From Boseongicola sp. SB0665_bin_10 (GTDB taxonomy: Bacteria; Pseudomonadota; Alphaproteobacteria; Rhodobacterales; Rhodobacteraceae), in contig VXSG01000091.1 of NCBI GenBank assembly GCA_009838075.1, positions 1-44,751 on the forward strand: a stretch of 44,751 nt of DNA. The letters are read 5' to 3'. A program made the position numbers and the translations under genes. The notes under the pieces are model-generated. The model was not told the origin of the DNA, did not search any database, and saw nothing but the letters and a program-made list of their open reading frames with translations. Below are positions 36,282-43,055 of this stretch, in pieces (the stretch's first letter is position 1; every line of letters begins with the position of its first letter).

Positions 36282-37292
36282 CTACCGGTTCAACGCCTTG
36301 TGAATCTCTTCGGCATTCGCGATTCCGCGCGCGGCATAGTCCGCGAAGATCACCTTCAATCCCTCGGCCACGGCAGCGTCCATGCGCGCGCGTTCCTCGG
36401 CAGAGACTTCGACGACGACGAAGTTCTTGTCCGAAGCCTCTTCCATCATCTTGAGCGACCGCGCGTCTGCGCCATCAAAGCTCTCCGCCAGTTTCATGGA
36501 TGCCGCTTCGCCCGCCAGTTCATCGATGATGCCGCGATGCTCGTCGCTCAGGCCCTCGTAGCGTTCCCGATTCATGACCACGAAGATCACTGCGTGCTGG
36601 ACCGGCACGTTGGTCACGAAATGCGTCGCCACGTCCCAGAAGTTCCAGGGCGGCGTCATGTTGTTGTAGGTGGCATACGCGCCGTCAATCGTTCCGGTAG
36701 ACAGACCGGTATACATTTCCGTCACCGGCATTTGCACGGGAACGGCACCCATGGCCTCGATGATCGGAGTGGTCAGCGCAGCGTAAGGCACGATCTTTGC
36801 GCCCTTCAATCCCTCCAGGGTGGATACGTCCCTGGTCGCCGCGATGCCGATCCCGGCCGCGGTCGTGATGCCGATGACCTTCACGTCTTCGTACTCGTCC
36901 GCAAGGTATTCGTCGAAGACGGCGAGAATTCGCCTGGTCGCATCGGCCGAGCTGTTCGCCTTTCCGGGCGGGATGGCCAGCATGGTCTTGGGAAACAACG
37001 CCGGCGTGTAGGCCGAAACGCCGAACGCGATGTCCGCGACGCCCTCGACGGCGCGCTTGTACTGCTGGACCGGGCCCGCGCCCAGCTGGCCGGCCGGATA
37101 GAGCTTCATCGTCAGCGCGCCGCCTGACCGTTTGGCAAGCTCCTCGCCGAACCACTTGAACATGACCGTGTTGGTGTGGTGCTGCGGCGGCACGAAGGTC
37201 GCGACGCTCAGTTCCTCCGCATGCACCGGCAACGCGGCGACCCCAAGCGTGGACGCAAACGCCAGAGCCAGGCCGAGACGCATGGTTTTCAT
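36282..37292 (-). CDS. TRAP transporter substrate-binding protein, DctP family
   Basis: This 336-residue periplasmic receptor has a signal peptide MKTMRLGLALAFASTLGVAALPVHA, cleaved near residue 25 (AEELSVATFVPPQHH). DctP features are FKWFGEELAKRSGGALTMKLYPAGQLGAG, the arginine-like ligand region IGIAATRDVSTLEGLKGAKI, and YTGLSTGTIDGAYATYNNM. PPQHHTNTV near the start suggests a family branch taking hydrophobic or aromatic carboxylates, but this is an inference. The ATG at 37292 has a strong GGGGAGGA site 5 bases upstream. It is the first gene of a six-gene operon. Confidence 0.92.
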   Translation of the reverse strand: MKTMRLGLALAFASTLGVAALPVHAEELSVATFVPPQHHTNTVMFKWFGEELAKRSGGALTMKLYPAGQLGAGPVQQYKRAVEGVADIAFGVSAYTPALFPKTMLAIPPGKANSSADATRRILAVFDEYLADEYEDVKVIGITTAAGIGIAATRDVSTLEGLKGAKIVPYAALTTPIIEAMGAVPVQMPVTEMYTGLSTGTIDGAYATYNNMTPPWNFWDVATHFVTNVPVQHAVIFVVMNRERYEGLSDEHRGIIDELAGEAASMKLAESFDGADARSLKMMEEASDKNFVVVEVSAEERARMDAAVAEGLKVIFADYAARGIANAEEIHKALNR

Positions 37293-37328
37293 GTTTTCCT
37301 CCCCTGTCGGCATTGCAGCTTTGAAGAA

Positions 37329-37413
37329 TTGGGATCCCAAGATATCGGGAACATGCCGGGATTCCCGAGATTGGGGCAGTCGTCTCCCAAGGCTTGCATA
37401 ATTGGGATCCCGT
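37329..37413 (-). promoter_or_regulatory. TRAP operon control region with repeated TTGGGATCCCAA operators
   Basis: TTGGGATCCCAA (37329-37340) is a perfect 12-base palindrome 37 bases upstream of the dctP start. A second copy, TTGGGATCCCGT (37402-37413), lies 61 bases away and is imperfect only in its outer two bases. Between them is TCGGGAA (37345-37351) with TTCCCGA (37362-37368). Two spaced sites fit a dimeric repressor of the GntR or LacI kind. I cannot identify a clean -35/-10 pair. Confidence 0.65.
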
Positions 37414-38037
37414 TTCAAGCTTCGATTGCTGTCTTTGCCATTTTTTCGCTTGCTGCCTTGCACGCCCGAACATGGAGCATCCCGTGTCCTTTCGGCCTCG
37501 CCACCAAGGTTCTCGGCGGGTCGGTCAAACTCCGGCGGTGGGGGCGGCTTGCCCCGGGGTCATGCGCTTCGGCCATGCTTTCATCCGCGGACCCCTTCCC
37601 GCCGCCACGACCCGCGCCCCGGGTCCGTTGGCACGCCGCCAGAAGTGCCGGCGGGAGCCAGGCCGGAAGCGCCGGGACAAGGCGAGCCGCTTTCGGGTTC
37701 CCGCATGCGACCCGCCGGGCGGCATGGCATCCTTCGTCACGATCCTCCAGGTCCGGCACCTCCCCGGATCGGGCTGCGAAAGCCCTGGCTGCCCGGGCGT
37801 CGCAGCGGGACGCATTCATTGACCTTGGGATCCCAACAAGTGTCACCGCTTCCCTGGAGTCGCCTGCGGGGACGATCGCGAGCGGCGATCCGGTGCGCGC
37901 CGAAGACATGATGCGGGAACGCTCCCAGGCAACGATCGAGCATGTCCAGACGTTCGAAAGGCGTGGCAGGAGCGTGGCCGTCGCGGACCCCGTTGCGTTT
38001 TCCGCAGCCGGTCCCCGGCCTCCGGCAGCCTGATCGT
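37414..38037. other. Gene-free stretch (624 bases) with a third TTGGGATCCCAA palindrome
   Basis: No protein family is recognised on either strand. A perfect TTGGGATCCCAA lies at 37825-37836. It is far from any start codon, so it may control a small or lost gene, or act as a distant site. The plus strand is open after it (SVTASLESPAGTIASGDPV), but I recognise no domain. Confidence 0.5.
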
Positions 38038-39675
38038 TCAGTCTCCGGTGACGGGCTTTCGAACTGGCAGTATCCTGGGATCCTTGCCCTTGGCGTCCTC
38101 TTCGTTCCAGTAGCCGATCAGGACGCCGAGCTGCTCTTCCATGCCGGTCATCTTGACGTTGTGCTCTTCTGACCAGGTCTCCCGCTGCCTGTATTGAAGC
38201 GCCCAGTCCGCGAGATGACCGGCCATCACCCGGCGAATGCCGTCATGTTCGGGACTGCGACCAAGATCGACCAGTTCACCGCGATCGCTCTCCAAGTCGA
38301 ACAGCACGGGCGGGTAACCGGGAGCATGCACGTATTTCCACCTTTCGGTTGCAACCATGTAAGCCCGGCAGTCCAGGGGCATCCTTCCCGTCTCGGGCCG
38401 GAACACCTGGCAGGAATAGTCGTATTCGCTGACGGCATAGCTGCGCCATTCAACATTTTCGCCCCGGATCTTCGGCATGAGCGAGCGACCGTCCAGGATG
38501 TTCCTGGCCACCTCGCCGCCCTGGTGCTCGATGAATGTCGGAAGAAGGTCGATCGCCTCGACAAGCGATGCATCAACCGTGCCGCGCGTCGCGTCGGCTG
38601 CCTCGTCCGGATCCGCGACTATCAGCGGTATCCTGACGGAAGGGTCGTGAAAGTAGTCCTTGTCACCCATCCAGTGGTCGCCCAGGTAGTCGCCGTGGTC
38701 GGAGGTGAAGACGATCATGGTATCGTCGAGCAATCCGCGCTTCTCCATGAAATCGAACAGGATCCCAAGCTGGTCATCGATTTGCGATATCAGCCCCATG
38801 TAGACCGGGATGACCGTCTCGCGCGCAACGTCCCTGCCAAATGTCTTCCCTGCGACCCGCGTCATGAAGAGCCTCATGAGGGGATTGGTGTCCACCAGCT
38901 CGTCTTCAGACCTTGTCGCGGGAACGACGTCGTCAACCGTGTACATGTCGTTGTAGGGTGCGGGCGCGACATAGGGCCAATGGGGCTTGATGTATGACAG
39001 ATGAAGCAGCCACGGCGTCTTCCCGTCGTCTTCCGCAAGGAAATCCATTGCGCGCCTGGTCATGTACGGCGTCTCCGAGTCCTCCTCGGCGACCCTCGCA
39101 GGCAAGTCGACGCGGTCATTGAAGAAGCCGGAACGAACCCCCTCCTCCGTCTCGACGGCGTTCGCCGCCCAATGCCACGGGTTGTCGTCTTCCGTGTATC
39201 CCTTCGACTTCAGGTACCGGTTGTAGGCGACGTCCGGACGGACCATCGAATCCGGATGCACGCCATCGTCGCGTTCATGCACCTCGAATCCGGCCTGCGC
39301 ATGGTGGATCCCGATGGCGCTGCCGGCGTCCACGCCAAGTCGCTCCATGCCTTCCCGGTCGGCAATCATGTGCGTCTTGCCCGCCAGAACGGTACGCATT
39401 CCCAGCGGATTCAGGTGGTGGCCGATGTTTCGTTCACCGATGCGAAGCGGTGCAAAGTTGGATGCGGACCCGTGTGACGACACGTAGCGGCCCGTATAGA
39501 AGCTCATGCGTGACGGGCCGCAGATCGGCGACTGGCAATAGGTGTTGGAAAACGTGACGCCGCGTGCGGCCAGTGCGTCGATGTTGGGGGTCCTGATGGT
39601 CGGGTGCCCGGTGCACCCAAGGTAGTCGAACCGAAGCTGATCGCTCATGATGAAGAGTATGTTCTTGCGCGACAT
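38038..39675 (-). CDS. Sulfatase / phosphonate-monoester-hydrolase-like enzyme (formylglycine type)
   Basis: This 545-residue enzyme of the alkaline phosphatase superfamily hydrolyses a sulfate (or phosphonate) monoester. It has metal residues at MSDQLRFD (Asp12, Gln13) and later VFTSDHGDYLGDH, the conserved Lys of LAGKTHM, and His in YIKPHWPY. The activation motif CGPSR (Cys52-Arg56) directs oxidation of the cysteine to formylglycine. Similar length and motifs occur in Rhizobium and Burkholderia monoester hydrolases. No signal peptide is seen, so it probably acts in the cytosol after uptake. It is divergent from the MBL protein at 39839. No sulfatase-maturation gene is in the window. Confidence 0.88.
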   Translation of the reverse strand: MSRKNILFIMSDQLRFDYLGCTGHPTIRTPNIDALAARGVTFSNTYCQSPICGPSRMSFYTGRYVSSHGSASNFAPLRIGERNIGHHLNPLGMRTVLAGKTHMIADREGMERLGVDAGSAIGIHHAQAGFEVHERDDGVHPDSMVRPDVAYNRYLKSKGYTEDDNPWHWAANAVETEEGVRSGFFNDRVDLPARVAEEDSETPYMTRRAMDFLAEDDGKTPWLLHLSYIKPHWPYVAPAPYNDMYTVDDVVPATRSEDELVDTNPLMRLFMTRVAGKTFGRDVARETVIPVYMGLISQIDDQLGILFDFMEKRGLLDDTMIVFTSDHGDYLGDHWMGDKDYFHDPSVRIPLIVADPDEAADATRGTVDASLVEAIDLLPTFIEHQGGEVARNILDGRSLMPKIRGENVEWRSYAVSEYDYSCQVFRPETGRMPLDCRAYMVATERWKYVHAPGYPPVLFDLESDRGELVDLGRSPEHDGIRRVMAGHLADWALQYRQRETWSEEHNVKMTGMEEQLGVLIGYWNEEDAKGKDPRILPVRKPVTGD

Positions 39676-39714
39676 GCGTGTGTCACCCCCCGAATTCCGC
39701 GCTGTATCGCACCC

Positions 39715-39787
39715 ATGGGATCCTGAATCAACGTGTGAGCGGGGCACGAACGGGCCTGGGCCGCTCTCCTTGCATTCGGGATCCCAA
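39715..39787. promoter_or_regulatory. Shared control region of the divergent sulfatase pair with GGGATCC palindromes
   Basis: The 163 bases between the two starts hold ATGGGATCCTGA (39715-39726) and TCGGGATCCCAA (39776-39787), near copies of the TTGGGATCCCAA sites before the TRAP operon. One site lies 40 bases from the sulfatase ATG and the other 52 bases from the MBL ATG. They are likely operators of the same regulator. Confidence 0.6.
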
Positions 39788-39838
39788 ACCGGTACCCCGT
39801 TTCGCACGATTGATGCGGTGAAATGTGGAGGAGCGCCG

Positions 39839-41110
39839 ATGCACCCTGAACTGCAGGCCCACCCCGAATACTTCGCGAAGGACGTGGTCCGGATCGCGGA
39901 CAACGTCTATCAGGCATTCGGATTTGCGGCGTCGAACGTGTACATGATCGTCGGGGAAGACGGGGTCGTGATCATTGACACGACCGAAACGACAACCGCC
40001 GCCGAAAACGTTCTGGCGGAGTTTCGCAAGATCACCGACCTGCCGGTCAAGACGATCATCCTGACTCACTCTCACCGCGACCACATCTCCGGCGCAAGCG
40101 TCTTCGCCGCCGGAGGAAGCCCGGAGATTCTTGCGAGCGACAGGTCGTCCGGAGACGCGCTGCTCGAAAAGACCATCCACCCGCGCGCCGTCAAGGCGCT
40201 GCAGGCGCGCACCAAGCGCCAGTTCGGCATCGGCCTGTCCTACCCGGACGAAATCATCGGCATCGGCGTCGGACCGGGCGACCGGCCGCTCAAGGGCATG
40301 GGCGCCGGCATCCTGCCCCCGACACGTCGCATAGGTGGGGAGGGCGAGAAAGTGTCAACCTGCGGCATCGAGCTTGAGCTTGCGATGGCGCCCGGAGAGA
40401 CTCCCGATCACATGGTCGTCTGGTACGCCGACAGAAGGGTGCTGTTCTGCGGCGACAACTTCTATCGCGCGTTTCCGAACCTCTACGCCATCCGCGGGAC
40501 CGAATACCGGGATTTCGACGCCTGGGCTGACACGCTGGACCAGTTGATGGCGTTCGAACCCGAGGTGCTCGCGCCCGGCCACACCAAGGCGGTGGCGGGA
40601 GCGGACACCGTCAGGGAAGTCCTGACCGACTACAGGAACGCGATTCGCCACGTCATCAAGGAAACCCGCGACGGCATGGATGCGGGCAAGACGATCGACG
40701 ATCTGGCGCATGGCGTGAAACTGCCGCCGGAACTTGCCGAAAAGCCCCACCTACGCGAGTACTATGGGAGGGTCGACTTCGCCGTTCGCGCCTATTTCGT
40801 GGGGACCGTTGGATGGTTCGACGGCAACCCCACGTCGCTCAGCCCCCTCTCTCCGGCAGACGAGGCGCACCGCTTCATCGAACTTGCGGGCGGGCCGGAG
40901 GCCGTCATGGCGGCCGTCGAAAGGGCCCGGGCGGAAGAGGACTATCAATGGGCGTTGCAGTTGATCGACCGGTTGATCCATGCCGGCCAGGGCGGGGAAA
41001 GCGCCAAGGCGATCAAGGCTCTGCTTCTCAGGCTGCACGCGCGCGCCCAGGTCAACTGCCCGACGCGGCACTACTACATTCAGTCGGCGAAAGAGCTGGA
41101 GCAGGGCTAG
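39839..41110 (+). CDS. Alkylsulfatase-like MBL-fold hydrolase lacking the SCP2 domain
   Basis: This 423-residue protein has a metallo-beta-lactamase domain with THSHRDHISGA (His77, His79, Asp81, His82), then GDNFYRAFPNLYAIRG (an Asp where SdsA1 has Glu) and APGHTKAV. It is followed by the alkylsulfatase dimerisation domain (GTVGWFDGNPTSLSPL, ELAGGPEAVMAAVERA, DYQWALQLIDRLI, YYIQSAKELEQG). SdsA1/BDS1 proteins continue with an SCP2-like sterol-carrier domain of about 120 residues; this one ends at the junction with a normal stop. It could be a soluble alkyl- or arylsulfatase for less hydrophobic esters. GGAGGAG lies 6 bases before the ATG. Confidence 0.85.
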   Translation: MHPELQAHPEYFAKDVVRIADNVYQAFGFAASNVYMIVGEDGVVIIDTTETTTAAENVLAEFRKITDLPVKTIILTHSHRDHISGASVFAAGGSPEILASDRSSGDALLEKTIHPRAVKALQARTKRQFGIGLSYPDEIIGIGVGPGDRPLKGMGAGILPPTRRIGGEGEKVSTCGIELELAMAPGETPDHMVVWYADRRVLFCGDNFYRAFPNLYAIRGTEYRDFDAWADTLDQLMAFEPEVLAPGHTKAVAGADTVREVLTDYRNAIRHVIKETRDGMDAGKTIDDLAHGVKLPPELAEKPHLREYYGRVDFAVRAYFVGTVGWFDGNPTSLSPLSPADEAHRFIELAGGPEAVMAAVERARAEEDYQWALQLIDRLIHAGQGGESAKAIKALLLRLHARAQVNCPTRHYYIQSAKELEQG

Positions 41111-41309
41111 GCCCGAGCCTTCGGCCGTGATCGCGGGGACCGGCGCTTCGACGGCAGCAACTTGAGGCGACGGGATCGGCCCGCCAGGAGAAAAGAGGGA
41201 ATCATCCGCAGGCGGCCTTGCGCAAGCGGGGGTTTCGGGCACGGCTCCGCCGAGGCTGGTCCTGCGAGCGCCCGACGGCTGCGATGCGGCGGGGTCCGCC
41301 GTTACGGCG
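41111..41309. other. Spacer with no gene recognised
   Basis: There are no convincing coding features between the alkylsulfatase-like gene and the second IS1380 remnant. Confidence 0.4.
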
Positions 41310-41500
41310 GACGCGTCGCCGCGGCCCGGCGCAGCGCGAGCGCCACGTGCCCGAAGAGCTCCTGGCGCGGATGGACCGAAGACAGGGACCGCCGGACCGG
41401 CGCACGCTGAGCCTGAGCTGGCAGGCCACCTTCAGCAGCCGCGCGCGGATCGTCCCGTGCTGCGCGCGCGACAGCGGGTTGAAGCCGCACAGGTTGAGCC
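41310..41500 (-). pseudogene. IS1380-family transposase C-terminal remnant, frameshifted
   Basis: The minus strand reads SRAQHGTIRARLLKVACQLRLSVRR in one frame (about 41405-41485) and SLSSVHPRQELFGHVALALRRA in another (about 41315-41395). Together they match the IS1380 transposase end, which is typically GTIRxxLLKIGAxVRxSxRxVxxSxxSxxPxQxxFxxV. At least one frameshift is needed, and neither the rest of the gene nor terminal repeats are seen. It contains the C-terminus that is missing from the remnant at 26410, but the two are 15 kb apart. Confidence 0.65.
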
Positions 41501-41732
41501 CGGCAGTGGATGCGGAGCTTCTTCGACTGCGTCGACAGGGAGCCCTGCGAAATCACCGCAAAGGACGGGCGCGGCTGGGTGCTGGGACGGATCGAGAGCG
41601 GGTTGGCGCCGGGGTCGGTCAACAACGCGGCCGCGGCGCTGCGGCACGACTCGACGCGATTCATCCTGCATGTTCCGATCTCCTCATCCGCCGCCGCAAT
41701 CGCCAAGCAGGCACCTCGACTGCCGGCCCGTT
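41501..41732. other. Spacer next to the type I secretion genes, no gene recognised
   Basis: No family is recognised on either strand. It may be further debris of the element. Confidence 0.4.
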
Positions 41733-43055
41733 TCACTCCTCACGAAAGGCGTGGCGGACATAGTCGGTGAAAGGATCGAGCAGGAACGCCACCGGTGTGC
41801 GCATGCGGGTCTGGATGAAGGCCTCCACCGGCATGCCGGGAAGAACTCCGAACGTACGGGCTGCCGTTTCGGAATCTTCCGTCAGGGCGATCTCGGCGGT
41901 GTAGAACCGCGCACCGGTGCCTTCCTCGACCAGCGCATCGGCTGAAACCGTACGCACACGCCCAGTGAATTCCGGCGCGGTGCGGGCATTGAAGGAGGGA
42001 AACACCACCGTCACTTCTTGTCCGGGCTGGACCTCGTCGATCTGGCCGGCCTCAACGCGGACCCGCAGTACGAGCGGCACACCCTCCGGTACAATCGACG
42101 CCACTTCCGTGCCCGGCGCAATCACGCCGCCCACGGTGAACACCCGCAGGCCATGCACCACGCCCGCCATCGGTGCCCGCAACACCAGCCGGCCGAGACG
42201 GGTCTGCATGACCCGGAGCCTTCCCGCAAGTTCGGCCTCCCGCGGTTGCAATGTACGCATCTCGCTCTGTACCTGCTGGCGCCAGTCGGCGACAAGGCGT
42301 AGCCGCTCGATCTCGTAACCGGCGGCCGCGCTGCGTCCTCGCGCGATCTCCGCCTCCAGCTCCCCGATCTCACCCTCTAGCCGGGCTTCCTCCCGCAGCA
42401 GCCGCGAAACTTCTGGTTTCGTCGCCATTCCCTTCCCAAAAAGCTGCTCCTTGGCGCGGGCTTCTTCCTCGACCAACGCCAGCTGCCGCCGCGTGGCCTC
42501 TGCCTGCCGTCGCATTCCGTCCACCCAGGCTCCGGTTTGCTCCCGACGCTCCGCAAGCTGGGCCATCGTCTGCCGCAACACTTCGCGCCGGGTCAGGTAC
42601 AGACGCCGCTCATCTGCCAGGATCGCGGCAACTACCGGATCCGCAGCTGCCGCAGAGGCGTCGCGAAAGACGATATCCCTCGTATCCCGCTCCTCCGCCG
42701 AGAGCCGGTCGACTCGAGCCCGAGTTACCTGGAGCTGGCGCGCCAGCAACGCTTCCTCGGCAGCGAGTTCCGAGCCATCGAGCTCCAGACTCGATTCCCC
42801 TGCCGCAACCCGTGCTCCGTCGCGCACGGGGATCGCCGCCACGATTCCTCCATCACGGTGCTGGATTGCCTGTAGCCGCGCCTCAACCTCGACGCTGCCC
42901 GCCGCGATCACCGCGCCGGCGATCTCCGCCATCGATGCCCAGGCGAGCGCCCCTCCGAACCCGACACCGAGCACTGCCAGACTCCAAAGTACCGCGCGCC
43001 GCACCGGCCATCCCCCGCGCACCGTCTCAGTTACCGTCTGCATCGCCCGCTGCAT
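41733..43055 (-). CDS. Type I secretion membrane fusion protein, HlyD/PrtE family
   Basis: This periplasmic adaptor of about 440 residues is anchored by one N-terminal membrane helix (RRAVLWSLAVLGVGFGGALAWA). Next are the first lipoyl half (GSVEVEARLQAIQHRDGGIVAAIPVRDGARVAAGE), a long coiled-coil hairpin (about 95-265, rich in Ala, Glu, Arg and Leu), the second lipoyl half (LRAPMAGVVHGLRVFTVGGVIAPG) and the beta-barrel with GMPVEAFIQT. The order matches PrtE/PrsE/AprE proteins. It connects the ABC exporter to a TolC-like channel. Two nearby ATGs (43055, 43043) overlap the exporter gene's end; I use 43055. Confidence 0.9.
   Translation of the reverse strand: MQRAMQTVTETVRGGWPVRRAVLWSLAVLGVGFGGALAWASMAEIAGAVIAAGSVEVEARLQAIQHRDGGIVAAIPVRDGARVAAGESSLELDGSELAAEEALLARQLQVTRARVDRLSAEERDTRDIVFRDASAAAADPVVAAILADERRLYLTRREVLRQTMAQLAERREQTGAWVDGMRRQAEATRRQLALVEEEARAKEQLFGKGMATKPEVSRLLREEARLEGEIGELEAEIARGRSAAAGYEIERLRLVADWRQQVQSEMRTLQPREAELAGRLRVMQTRLGRLVLRAPMAGVVHGLRVFTVGGVIAPGTEVASIVPEGVPLVLRVRVEAGQIDEVQPGQEVTVVFPSFNARTAPEFTGRVRTVSADALVEEGTGARFYTAEIALTEDSETAARTFGVLPGMPVEAFIQTRMRTPVAFLLDPFTDYVRHAFREE

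Noticed and set aside
37837-38033. Possible small protein after the third TTGGGATCCCAA site
   Set aside because: The frame is open but has no clear start with a ribosome site and no recognisable domain.
38070-38085. A further GGGATCC string near the sulfatase gene end
   Set aside because: It lies in coding sequence and only half of the palindrome is kept, so it is treated as chance.
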